Assembly: GCA_035554115.1 (NCBI GenBank)
Contig: DATMIW010000003.1
Coordinates: 1-47,505 of the forward strand
Source: CAXTSE01 sp035554115
GTDB lineage: Bacteria > Actinomycetota > Actinomycetes > Actinomycetales > Microbacteriaceae
Direction: 5' to 3'
DNA: 47,505 bases
This document shows positions 36,499-44,121 of this stretch, in pieces (positions within the stretch are counted from its first letter, which is position 1; each line of letters starts with the position of its first letter). A program made the translations under genes and the position numbers. The notes below the pieces were generated by a model that was given only the letters and a program-made list of their open reading frames with translations, did not search any database and was not told the origin of the DNA.

Positions 36499-36842
36499 GG
36501 CCCACCTCCTCGATCCTCGTGCGAGGCTACGTCGTCAAATGCAAAACCTCGGGCATTGACACCCGGCACCGGAAAACACCCGGGACAGGAAGACACCGGG
36601 GACATGATGACCCGGGACAGCAAGACACCGCGGACATCAAGACACCTCGGCCGGGAAACACCGCGGGACAGGAAGACACCGGGACCGGAAGATACCCGGA
36701 CCGGAAGACACCCGGGTCGGAAAACACGGGACCGGAAAAGTACCGGAACTCGAAAACACCAGGAAGCGGAAACACTGAGTCGAGGCAACACGGAGCAGAG
36801 GCATCGCGTTGGACCGGAAGAGCGCCCTGCTAGATTTGGCGC
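36499..36842. repeat. Degenerate minisatellite in the M23-ABM intergenic region
   Basis: From about 36551 to 36800 the DNA consists of some 14-15 imperfect tandem copies of a 15-18 bp unit with consensus near CMGGAAGACACCCGGGA. The strand bias is purine-rich and homogeneous, and all reading frames are shadows of the repeat. The unit is too short and variable for CRISPR and no cas gene is near. The flanks hold the M23 ribosome-binding site on one side and a promoter for the 36843 gene on the other. Confidence 0.8.
36809..36836 (+). promoter_or_regulatory. Promoter of the ABM-like gene
   Basis: TTGGAC (36809-36814) and TAGATT (36831-36836) are separated by 16 bp, with exactly 6 nt to the ATG at 36843. 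This fits a leaderless transcript starting at the A of ATG. Confidence 0.5.
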
Positions 36843-37124
36843 ATGTCTGATCAGCCCGTCACCGTGATAGTTCACCTTCGACCGAAGCCCGGAGCCGAGA
36901 AGCGGATCCTCGAGCTGCGACCGCTCATGGACGCGGAGTTCGCCGGCACCACCACACTCAGCGCGCAGCTCTTCAAGGTCGAGGATTCGGACGAGTGGCG
37001 CGACATTGTTGTCGTGGCCAACCGAGAAGCAGTCGACAAGACACCCCAGAGCCCGTACTACCAAGAGTGGAAGTCGCTCGTCGACTACCTGAAGTTCGAG
37101 ATCATCGAGCCCGTCACGTCGTAG
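36843..37124 (+). CDS. Small ABM-fold (antibiotic biosynthesis monooxygenase-like) protein
   Basis: A 93-residue protein with the dimeric alpha/beta-barrel pattern of the ABM/quinol-monooxygenase group. The first strand VTVIVHLRPKPGAEKRILELRP is followed by LSAQLFKVEDSDEWRDIVVVANREAV and a final YYQEWKSLVDYLKF helix region. Such proteins act as small monooxygenases or isomerases in aromatic catabolism, but also in other roles. It is convergent with the TetR gene of the catabolic cluster, so a link to that pathway is plausible but not shown. Confidence 0.65.
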   Translation: MSDQPVTVIVHLRPKPGAEKRILELRPLMDAEFAGTTTLSAQLFKVEDSDEWRDIVVVANREAVDKTPQSPYYQEWKSLVDYLKFEIIEPVTS

Positions 37125-37160
37125 GCGCAGCCGGGGTTAACTCGTAGGCACCGCCGGAAG

Positions 37161-37751
37161 TTACGTCCTAGGCACAGCCGGGGGCACAGCCGGGGGCGCA
37201 CTCGCCAGCACGCGGCGGAGCCCGTCAGTTGTCGCATGGGACCCACGCGAATCTTCCGCCGCGACGGTCACCATCTGGAAAACCAGCCCCTCGAGAGCAG
37301 CGAACAGCGCACGCACCATCTCCTCGCTTGAATCCAGGCGCATCGAATCGAGAGCGTGCTTCATCGCATCCCAGTACGCCGCGTAAAGACGCTCCACATG
37401 GGGACGGAAGCTGGGTCGCCGCCGTGCCTCGAGGATGAGCTCGAACTGAAACGAGTGGACCGCCGGATCCGCGTTCACCATGTCGACCACCGAGTCGACG
37501 AACTCGGCCGGTGTTTTGGCCTCCTGCATCGGCATGACACCGAGTTCAAGGCACAGCTGCAGCGCTTCTTCCAGAACCTGCTCGATGGAATCGAAGTTGT
37601 GCTGCACCGAACCGTGGGTCACCCCGGCGCGTGCCGCAAGCGTTCGATAGGTCATGCGCGACAGGCCGCGTTCCGCCACCTCGCCGATTGCAGCCCTCAC
37701 AATCGCCTTACGACCTTCGCCGTAGGGAACCCTTCCGGCGGTAGTAGTCAC
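37161..37751 (-). CDS. TetR-family transcriptional regulator
   Basis: A 196-residue regulator. The N-terminal helix-turn-helix at about residues 14-60 has KAIVRAAIGEVAERGLSRMT and YRTLAARAGVTHGSVQHNF, the standard TetR DNA-binding motif. The ligand domain is helical, and the C-terminus ends in a short direct repeat encoding PPAVPPAVP. Start is a GTG at 37751. It lies at the 3' end of the minus-strand demethylation/catabolic cluster and is the obvious candidate regulator for it. Candidate operators nearby are palindromes at 44053-44083 and 39322-39335. Confidence 0.9.
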   Translation of the reverse strand: MTTTAGRVPYGEGRKAIVRAAIGEVAERGLSRMTYRTLAARAGVTHGSVQHNFDSIEQVLEEALQLCLELGVMPMQEAKTPAEFVDSVVDMVNADPAVHSFQFELILEARRRPSFRPHVERLYAAYWDAMKHALDSMRLDSSEEMVRALFAALEGLVFQMVTVAAEDSRGSHATTDGLRRVLASAPPAVPPAVPRT

Positions 37752-37805
37752 ACATACTCATTTCTCGGGTGGCGGTCAGCTCCTAAAGTACAAGAACCGG
37801 GCGGA

Positions 37806-37840
37806 GCCATCGCGTCACACCGGGCCATGCCGCGTCACAC
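37806..37840. repeat. Direct repeat between tetR and the O-demethylase gene
   Basis: GCCATCGCGTCACAC (37806-37820) is repeated as GCCATGCCGCGTCACAC (37824-37840), the second copy running over the stop codon of the demethylase gene. It is about 55 bp upstream of tetR. Confidence 0.5.
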
Positions 37841-39229
37841 TGCGGTCGTGCGCCATCCCTGGTGGTACTCACCGCGCGCGGCAGTGGAGATCGGCACCGG
37901 CGCGATGCGGGCGCGAATCTCGGTCTGGCGGTGCGGCATGATCGTGGTCTTCTTGGACCCGCCATCCGGCTCGCCCCAGATTACGCGGACCTCGTCGCCG
38001 AGCTTCACCTCGGGCGAGACCGAGCCGAGTGAGAGGCCGATCTGCTCGTTCTCGCTGTAACCGGCGTACAGGGAGAAGCCGACCTGGTTGTCGTTCTGGT
38101 CGAGCACGGTGTCGTACTGCCAGGCACCGTAGTTGGCGAGGGGCTGCTCGAAGCCGAGGAACGGGTCGTCGGTGAACTGCGACGCGTAGATCTTGGTGAG
38201 GTCGTCGGAATTGAACGCCAGGGTGACCTTGCGGCGCTGGGCGGAGGGATCGATCTTCTCGAGCGCGTCACGTCCAATGAAGTCGTGGTCGAATTTGACG
38301 AAACCGCCGTAGCCGAGGTCCCACGGAGTGAGGAAGTAGTCTTCGACGTTCTTCGAGACGAAGCTTCCCGCCAAGGAGTTGAGACCTTCGAAGCCCTGCG
38401 CGGGGAGGTACTCCCGGTAGGGGCGCATGCTGTCACCCGCATAGACCGCGGGCAACGGGCTCGGGATCCATCCGGACTCGAACGTCGCCGGGGCATAGGT
38501 GCGTGAGCCGCACTGCTCGAGATCGAACTCCTCTCCGGCAGCGAGAATCGTCTCGCGCACGAGGTCGTAGTTCTCGTACGGGCCCCAGAGCTCGAGACCC
38601 GGTGCGCCAGCCATGCCGTGGCGCAGCGTCCAGGCCGGGGTGCCGGCAATCTTCATCTCACCGATCGTGAAGAACTTGGTCTGCTCATAAGGGCCGCCGT
38701 TGAGCTTTTCGATGAGCTTCCACGCGTTGGGACCCTGGATCTGGTAGCGCCAGTGCTTGCGCGTTACCGCCTTGCCGAAGGTGCGCGCGGGGGAACGCTC
38801 GTCGCGCTCGATGACGACGTCGTAGTTGCCCAGCTTGGCGTTGTACTCGAGCCAGTTCGGGCCCGTGGAGCGGCCGATGAGAATGAAGGAGTCCTCCGCC
38901 ATGCGGAAGAGGATCGCATCACCGATCACGTAGCCATCAGGCGACACGGGGACGTATTGCTTGGCCGTGTTGACGGGGAAGTTGGCAACGCTGTTCACAG
39001 CCGTGTCGGAGATGAGCTTGAGCGCATCCGGACCGTTGACGAACATCGTGAGCATGTGGTGCGACTGGTCGAAGAGCACGACGCCCTCGCGCCAGGCGCG
39101 CATCTCGCGGCGCCAGTTCGAGAATTCCGGAGGAACGACGGGATACGTATACGCACCGATAGTTGAGTTCCGGAGCAGATCGACGGCGTTGCCGCTCTGG
39201 TCGATGAGGTCCTGAAGCGACTGGGTCAT
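37835..39229 (-). CDS. LigM/DesA-like tetrahydrofolate-dependent O-demethylase (GcvT family)
   Basis: A 464-residue GcvT-fold protein closely resembling vanillate/syringate O-demethylases. It starts MTQSLQDLIDQSGNAVDLLR, then VVPPEFSNWR, LFDQSHHM, IQGPNAWKLIEKLNGGP, LRHGMAGAPGLELWGPYE, FESGWIPSPLPA and YFLTPWDLGYGGFVKFDHDFI. Family members move the methyl group of an aromatic methoxy substrate to tetrahydrofolate, giving a phenol and methyl-THF. The ATG at 39229 has a GGAGAAGG upstream; the longer frame to 39736 is antisense-like low-similarity sequence. It is the last catabolic gene before tetR and has its own promoter at 39315-39342. Confidence 0.88.
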   Translation of the reverse strand: MTQSLQDLIDQSGNAVDLLRNSTIGAYTYPVVPPEFSNWRREMRAWREGVVLFDQSHHMLTMFVNGPDALKLISDTAVNSVANFPVNTAKQYVPVSPDGYVIGDAILFRMAEDSFILIGRSTGPNWLEYNAKLGNYDVVIERDERSPARTFGKAVTRKHWRYQIQGPNAWKLIEKLNGGPYEQTKFFTIGEMKIAGTPAWTLRHGMAGAPGLELWGPYENYDLVRETILAAGEEFDLEQCGSRTYAPATFESGWIPSPLPAVYAGDSMRPYREYLPAQGFEGLNSLAGSFVSKNVEDYFLTPWDLGYGGFVKFDHDFIGRDALEKIDPSAQRRKVTLAFNSDDLTKIYASQFTDDPFLGFEQPLANYGAWQYDTVLDQNDNQVGFSLYAGYSENEQIGLSLGSVSPEVKLGDEVRVIWGEPDGGSKKTTIMPHRQTEIRARIAPVPISTAARGEYHQGWRTTAV

Positions 39230-39314
39230 AGTTCCACCTTCTCCGTTGGAGGTGACAGCCTGATTATGCACGCTGTTTTGCCACGATTTCAGGCCGATTT
39301 CGACCTTATTACCG

Positions 39315-39342
39315 AGCATATCAGAAACGTTACAGATGTCAC
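39315..39342 (-). promoter_or_regulatory. Promoter with palindromic spacer before the O-demethylase gene
   Basis: On the minus strand GTGACA (39337-39342) and TATGCT (39315-39320) are 16 bp apart. The spacer holds an imperfect palindrome with AACGTT at its centre (39322-39335), a candidate operator. The -35 overlaps the stop codon of the amidohydrolase gene. Confidence 0.5.
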
Positions 39343-40295
39343 GATGCGAACCGTGAAAACAGGCCGGAGGCGTTACCGCGATGGATTGCCTCCTGCGACT
39401 CGCTCGACAGATCGGATGCGGTGAGTCGCGCGACGGTGCTCTCCATCTGGTCTTTCGGGCCAAAGGGATAGTCGGTACCGAACAGGATCTGTGAGTCGTC
39501 GACGAGCGCGCGCAGCGAACCCAGATGCCCCGGATCAACCGAGAGAGCGGTGTCAAAGAACAGCGATCCGAGAGTCTCGTACAGCTCGCCGCCGATACCG
39601 TTTCGCAGCACCTCGTTGTTCCGCAGCAGCACCTCGAGGCGTCCGGCCAGATACGGAAGCGTCCCGCCCGCATGCGAGAAGATCCACCGGATTGACGGGT
39701 ACTTCGTGAAGACCCCGCCGAACAGCAGCGAAGCAATGGTGCGCGTCGTGTCGAAAGGGAACTCCATCATCGACTGCGACATCCCGGCGATGTCGAGCCG
39801 ATGGAACGGGGTTGTGGGGTGGACGAAGACGACAGCCTCATGTCGATCGAGCTCTTCGTAGAGCGGCGCAAAACGCTGCTCGCCCAGGTACTCGCCCTCA
39901 TAGTTCGTGAGAAGGCAGACGCCGTCGGCGTTCAGTTCGCCGAGCGCGCGATCGGCCTCGGCTGTCGCAGCTTCTTCGCTGTGCAGCGGCAGCGTTGCGA
40001 ACACGCCGAATCGGCCCGGATGGTCGGTCGCCATGCCGGTCGCGAAGTCGTTGCACCAGCGCGCGAGATCGACGGCCTCGTTCGGACCGAGACCCAGCAG
40101 ACCCGGTGAACTCACCGAGGTGATGGCCGTCGCGATGCCCGCGGCATCCATCAATTCGAGCGAGCCCTCAAGACTCCAGTTGGGCAGTTTGCCCGAGGAG
40201 CCCTGCGAGCCAATGACGTCGGCACCGACAGCCGCTACATATTCGGGCGGCAGGATGTGGTGGTGAACGTCGATCGAGCCCGGCGAGCCGGTCAC
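39339..40295 (-). CDS. ACMSD-type amidohydrolase (decarboxylase/hydratase family)
   Basis: A 318-residue metal-dependent TIM-barrel enzyme. Motifs: IDVHHHILPPEYV (metal His pair), VFVHPTTPFHR, IFSHAGGTLPYLAGR and LFGTDYPFGPKD (metal Asp). The HHHILPP and SHAGG pattern is that of the ACMSD/6-methylsalicylate decarboxylase/oxalomesaconate hydratase group, so a ring-fission product or aromatic acid is a plausible substrate. Starts at a GTG overlapping the ALDH stop by 4 bp. Confidence 0.87.
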   Translation of the reverse strand: MTGSPGSIDVHHHILPPEYVAAVGADVIGSQGSSGKLPNWSLEGSLELMDAAGIATAITSVSSPGLLGLGPNEAVDLARWCNDFATGMATDHPGRFGVFATLPLHSEEAATAEADRALGELNADGVCLLTNYEGEYLGEQRFAPLYEELDRHEAVVFVHPTTPFHRLDIAGMSQSMMEFPFDTTRTIASLLFGGVFTKYPSIRWIFSHAGGTLPYLAGRLEVLLRNNEVLRNGIGGELYETLGSLFFDTALSVDPGHLGSLRALVDDSQILFGTDYPFGPKDQMESTVARLTASDLSSESQEAIHRGNASGLFSRFAS

Positions 40296-41755
40296 CGGAT
40301 GATCGCCGAAACGGGAAGGTCCTCAACGAGGTCGGCCATGTCGACGGGAACCGTGGTGTTGGTGATGAGCACCTTGCGACGGTAGTAGCGCATGATCGCG
40401 CTCGGTCCCATCCGCGAGTCCCCGAGGCCCGATGCCTTGAACGACGTCTTCTCGGAGTCGAGCATGATCGCCGAGGTGAGAGTCGTGTCCTGCAGGGTGA
40501 TGCCGCCGGCATCGATCTGCTCCCCCAGAACGCGAGCCTCGTCGAGCGTGCCCGCGATGACGGCGCCCGAGAGTCCGAACTCGCTGTCATTGGCGAGACG
40601 CACGGCCTCTTCATCGGTGTCGTACGCCATGACCGGAATGATCGGAGCGAAGGTCTCCTGGGTCATGATGTCCATGTCGTGGGTGACATCGACGATCACT
40701 GTCGGGCGCATGTAGACGCCACCACCGTGCACTTCGCTCTTGCCACCGGTGAGGATGCGCGCCCCCTTGGCCACCGCGTCGTCTAGCTGTGCATCGGCGA
40801 TTTCGGCCTGGCGCGCCATGATGAACGGGCCGACGTGGCCCTGAGCGTCATCCGGGTAGGAGAGCTGCAGCTGTTCGGCGTCGTGCACCAACTTCTCGAC
40901 GAAGGAATCGTATTTGGTGCGCTGCACATAGACGCGCTCGATCGCGTGGCAGACCTGGCCGGTGGCGTACACGCCACCGCGCAACACCGCCGTCACGGCC
41001 CGATCCTCGTCTGCCGTCGCCGTGACGATGACCGGGTCCTTGCCACCCAGCTCGAGGAAGGCGGGGATGAAGCGCTCGGCACACGCCGCCGCCACCTTCC
41101 GGCCGGTGGGCACGCTGCCCGTGAAGCAGAGCGCATCCACGCGCTCGATGAGTGCCTGGCCGGTCTCCGCCCCGCCGTCGATGAAGAGGAACACTTCGGC
41201 GAGCTCGGGAACGGCGCGCACCGCATCCATGAGCGGACGGGCGAAGCGCGGCGCGAACTCACTGCACTTGACGATCACGGCACAGCCAGCGAGCAGCGCG
41301 GGAATCGCGTCGATTGTGGAGAGCACGATTGGCTGATTCCACGGGCTGATGGCCCCGACGAGCTGATAGGGCCGCAGTTGCGAGGCGAAATCGACGGTGC
41401 TGCGCGCCGAGGACTGCCCGAGACGGGCCTCGGATGCGACGATGCCCGGAGCGCGCTTCGCCCACTCGCGGATCGACCAGATAGTCGCCCCCACCATCTC
41501 GCGCGGGATGCGGAAACGACCCGTGTCGACGCGCTCGGCTTCGATGATCTCGTCGCTCCGCTTGTCCATCTCGTCGGCCCAGCGCAGCATGACCTCGGCG
41601 CGATGCTCGATACCCGCCTTTTCCCACGCGAGCTGACCGGCTCGGAGGCGGGCGCAGATCTCATCCAACTCCTCGGCGCTCGGCGGCTGGAGGGTCAGGT
41701 CGACGAGCCCTGTGCGGGGGTTGCGGACGGGAATGGGTGCGGGTGCGGTGCTCAT
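40292..41755 (-). CDS. NAD(P)+-dependent aldehyde dehydrogenase
   Basis: A 487-residue ALDH-superfamily enzyme. The general base Glu is in ELGGKDPVIV (about 235), the catalytic Cys in ATGQVCHAIERVYV (about 268), and the nucleotide-binding Asn region is ISPWNQPIVLS. EIFGP of the family is represented by ETFAPIIPVM. The ATG at 41755 has GAGGAAG 4 nt upstream. A 92-bp gap with tandem 17-bp repeats precedes it, while the amidohydrolase follows with a 4-bp overlap. It probably oxidises an aldehyde intermediate of the cluster's pathway. Confidence 0.94.
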   Translation of the reverse strand: MSTAPAPIPVRNPRTGLVDLTLQPPSAEELDEICARLRAGQLAWEKAGIEHRAEVMLRWADEMDKRSDEIIEAERVDTGRFRIPREMVGATIWSIREWAKRAPGIVASEARLGQSSARSTVDFASQLRPYQLVGAISPWNQPIVLSTIDAIPALLAGCAVIVKCSEFAPRFARPLMDAVRAVPELAEVFLFIDGGAETGQALIERVDALCFTGSVPTGRKVAAACAERFIPAFLELGGKDPVIVTATADEDRAVTAVLRGGVYATGQVCHAIERVYVQRTKYDSFVEKLVHDAEQLQLSYPDDAQGHVGPFIMARQAEIADAQLDDAVAKGARILTGGKSEVHGGGVYMRPTVIVDVTHDMDIMTQETFAPIIPVMAYDTDEEAVRLANDSEFGLSGAVIAGTLDEARVLGEQIDAGGITLQDTTLTSAIMLDSEKTSFKASGLGDSRMGPSAIMRYYRRKVLITNTTVPVDMADLVEDLPVSAIIR

Positions 41756-41777
41756 GAGCTTCCTCGCTGCAAATTGG

Positions 41778-41844
41778 TGGTGAATGTTGATCAGTGGTGA
41801 ATGTTGATCAGTGGTGAATGCTAATCAGTGGGGAACGTTAAAAG
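41778..41844. repeat. 17-bp tandem repeat, about four copies
   Basis: Units at 41778-41794 and 41795-41811 are identical (TGGTGAATGTTGATCAG). 41812-41828 has two changes and 41829-41844 is degenerate and one base short. The array fills most of the gap between the flavin monooxygenase and ALDH genes. Confidence 0.9.
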
Positions 41845-41847
41845 TTA

Positions 41848-43182
41848 CTAGCGTGCGTCTGGCTCTGCCCAGGGGCGGATGCGCGCGCCCTCGGGGTCGA
41901 ACCTCGACTTGGTGATGTCGACCAGATAGCCATCTTTGACAATCCTGGGCGGCGGGGCATCGGCGTCGCGCTTGACCGAATACTCGAGGCCCGAGCGGTA
42001 CCCATGCTGCGGGTAATCCGGCTCGGCCCACAGCGGGCGACCATTGGGGCGGAAATGCGGCAGCACCTGTTCCGCGAACAGGGTGAGGGTCTTCTCGACG
42101 AGCCAGCGCGGCTTGGTGCCCATCGAAAAACCAAGGAACACGCGGCCGGCACCGGTTACCTCAGTGAGCTCTTTGAGCTTCTGGGTGACAGTCTCGGGCG
42201 AGCCCGACACGATCCAGTTGTTGTCGAGCATGTCCTGGTAGCTCATCTTGCGGGTGTTGAGGCTGAATCCGCTCGCAAAGATGCCCCTCGCCGATGACAG
42301 GGAGGTGTATCCGGGCGGGAACTTCGCCTCGGCCGGTGCCTCGTAGTAGTTCTGGAAGTTCCACAGCAGCAGGTCCTCGACCTCGCGCTTGGCCTCGGCA
42401 TCCGTCTCGGCTACGTGGATCTCGACGACAACGGCACTCTGCCGGTTGCTCGGCTCGTAGCCCTCGGCGCGGCAGAGCTCGCGGAATCGTTCCATAACCT
42501 TCGCCATCGCCGTGCGGTCGTTCAAGACGGTCTGGTAGGTGTAGCGGCGCTTCGCTGCCAGCTCGAGCGTCTCGGCCGACCCGCCGCCGGGCATGTTGAA
42601 CTCGATCTCGTGGGCGGGGCGCGGCCAGATGTTGACGTAGTTGTGGTCGAAGTACTTGCCGTGCCATTCGAATGGTCCGGGCTCGCGCAGGGCCTTGACC
42701 AGCAGGTCATGAGCTTCTGCATGCTTGGCACGTGCCTCGACCGGGTTCATGCTGAGCGCGTGATACTGGGCGCCGAGGCCGAGAGGCAGGCCGATCATGA
42801 TGCGGCCTTTCGAAATAGTGTCCGCGATGGCGATCTCTTCGGCCAGACGCACGGGCGACTGGTACGCCGTCATCAGCGGACCGTTGACGAAGATCTTCAT
42901 GCGCTCGGTGCGGGCGGCGAGCCACGTGGCTCCGAGCAGCGGGTTGGGCAGCAACCCGATCGGCCCGTTGTGCTGTTCGGTGAAACCGGCACCGTCGAGA
43001 CCGTGGCGCTCCATGCTGGCGAGAAGCTCTAGCTGTGTCTCAAGACCCCGCTGACCCTGGATCGGGTCGTAGAAGGTGTTCGGCAGGTCGATGTAATTGG
43101 TCTTGCTCTCGCGGTCGCCCGCATAGGGAACGTTGGCGTAGCCGCCTTCGATGATTCCGAAGAATTCAACTGGTTCAGACAT
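41848..43182 (-). CDS. LLM-class (bacterial luciferase-like) flavin-dependent monooxygenase
   Basis: A 444-residue luciferase-like TIM-barrel monooxygenase that uses reduced FMN from a separate reductase. Characteristic stretches: FFGIIEGGYANVPYAGDR, LLASMERHGLDGAGFTEQHN, LAEEIAIADTISKGRIMIGL and the C-terminal IVSGSPETVTQKLKELTEVTG. A partner flavin reductase is not seen nearby. The ATG at 43182 is preceded by AGAGAG. The substrate is unknown; it could insert oxygen into an aldehyde, ketone or ring. It is 26 bp after the alpha/beta hydrolase gene. Confidence 0.9.
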   Translation of the reverse strand: MSEPVEFFGIIEGGYANVPYAGDRESKTNYIDLPNTFYDPIQGQRGLETQLELLASMERHGLDGAGFTEQHNGPIGLLPNPLLGATWLAARTERMKIFVNGPLMTAYQSPVRLAEEIAIADTISKGRIMIGLPLGLGAQYHALSMNPVEARAKHAEAHDLLVKALREPGPFEWHGKYFDHNYVNIWPRPAHEIEFNMPGGGSAETLELAAKRRYTYQTVLNDRTAMAKVMERFRELCRAEGYEPSNRQSAVVVEIHVAETDAEAKREVEDLLLWNFQNYYEAPAEAKFPPGYTSLSSARGIFASGFSLNTRKMSYQDMLDNNWIVSGSPETVTQKLKELTEVTGAGRVFLGFSMGTKPRWLVEKTLTLFAEQVLPHFRPNGRPLWAEPDYPQHGYRSGLEYSVKRDADAPPPRIVKDGYLVDITKSRFDPEGARIRPWAEPDAR

Positions 43183-43208
43183 ATGAGTCAGCTCTCTGGA
43201 TCAGAAAA

Positions 43209-44036
43209 TCAGGATGCTCGGGAGGTGTGGGCGACGATCGCCGCGACCACCTCATCCGGCTGTTCGATGGTCAGGCCATGCCCCGAGGGCTCGCCATTCG
43301 GACCGTGGATCGTCAGCAGCGTGGACTGCGGCAGGTATCCGGCATACGTCGCGGCTTGACCGGTGCCCAGGAGGCGGTCGTCATCGACGCCAATCACCAG
43401 GCTGGGGGCGGTGTAGCGCGCGAGGCGGAAGCTCAAGCGACGGTCATAGCGCGGCGACCAGGCAAGCTGCGCGACTGTCGTCATCTCGTAGTAGCGCTGG
43501 ACGATCGCGTCAGCTTCCGTTTCTTGATAGGCGGGCGGGTAGGAACGCCCGTTGAACATGCGCTCGTCTTCCTGAGCCGGTGTGAGCCGGAAGATGTCGA
43601 TGAACGGGTCCTCTTCGACCAGCACGCCCATCGGCGTTACGAGGCTGAGCGTCGTGAAGCGATCGGGGTAGAAGACGGCCAGTTCGGCGGCAAGCCAGGA
43701 GCCGAAGGAGGTGCCCACGAGATGGAACTTCTCGAGACCGAGAGCGCGGAAGAAGCCGTCGTAGTGGAGCACGAACTCTTCCCAGGTGTCCTGCTCCGGG
43801 CCGCGAGGGGTGTCGCCGAAACCGGGGTGCTCAGGGGCGATGACGTCGTAGTGCCGCGAGAGCTTCTCCAGCAGTGGCGTCCATTCCCGGGTTCCACCGC
43901 CGGGGTGCAGGTAGACGAGAGTCTCGCCTGTGCCTGCGCGGCGATAAGCGGTTGGGGTTCCGGCGACGTCGACAATCGTCGGCTCGGTCCACCCCTCCCA
44001 GTTGCGTCCTTCGAAGTCTGGACCAGATGTCGTCAT
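43209..44036 (-). CDS. Alpha/beta hydrolase
   Basis: A 275-residue hydrolase. Oxyanion region LVYLHPGGGTREW, nucleophile in GTSFGSW (Ser about 110), acid in GVDDDRLLG (about 218) and His in SGHGLTIEQPDEV (about 252) form a complete triad. The fold is that of meta-cleavage-product hydrolases and lactonases, but the substrate cannot be told. The ATG has GAGG 7 nt upstream, and a double palindrome lies in its leader. It follows the DUF3445 gene after 85 bp, which suggests a second promoter in the cluster. Confidence 0.92.
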   Translation of the reverse strand: MTTSGPDFEGRNWEGWTEPTIVDVAGTPTAYRRAGTGETLVYLHPGGGTREWTPLLEKLSRHYDVIAPEHPGFGDTPRGPEQDTWEEFVLHYDGFFRALGLEKFHLVGTSFGSWLAAELAVFYPDRFTTLSLVTPMGVLVEEDPFIDIFRLTPAQEDERMFNGRSYPPAYQETEADAIVQRYYEMTTVAQLAWSPRYDRRLSFRLARYTAPSLVIGVDDDRLLGTGQAATYAGYLPQSTLLTIHGPNGEPSGHGLTIEQPDEVVAAIVAHTSRAS

Positions 44037-44052
44037 CGCTTACCTCAATGTC

Positions 44053-44083
44053 AATGGCTCCCGTGAGCCATTACAAGTGTAAT
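44053..44083. promoter_or_regulatory. Two overlapping palindromes before the alpha/beta hydrolase gene
   Basis: AATGGCTC/GAGCCATT with a 4-bp spacer (44053-44072) overlaps ATTACA/TGTAAT with a 2-bp spacer (44070-44083). Both are perfect. The first has the size of a TetR-family operator and the second may bind another dimer or form a terminator stem for the upstream genes. There is no T-tract. Confidence 0.55.
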
Positions 44084-44121
44084 CGTATGACGGGTTTGTG
44101 GCTACTCCCGCTACTCCGTGG

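Noticed and set aside
36499..36560. c-di-AMP (ydaO-type) riboswitch before the M23 peptidase
   Set aside because: Such switches precede some actinobacterial cell-wall hydrolases, but the conserved core could not be matched and the upstream region is repetitive.
36551..36800. CRISPR array
   Set aside because: Units of 15-18 bp have no constant repeat with unique spacers and there is no cas gene; it is a degenerate tandem repeat.
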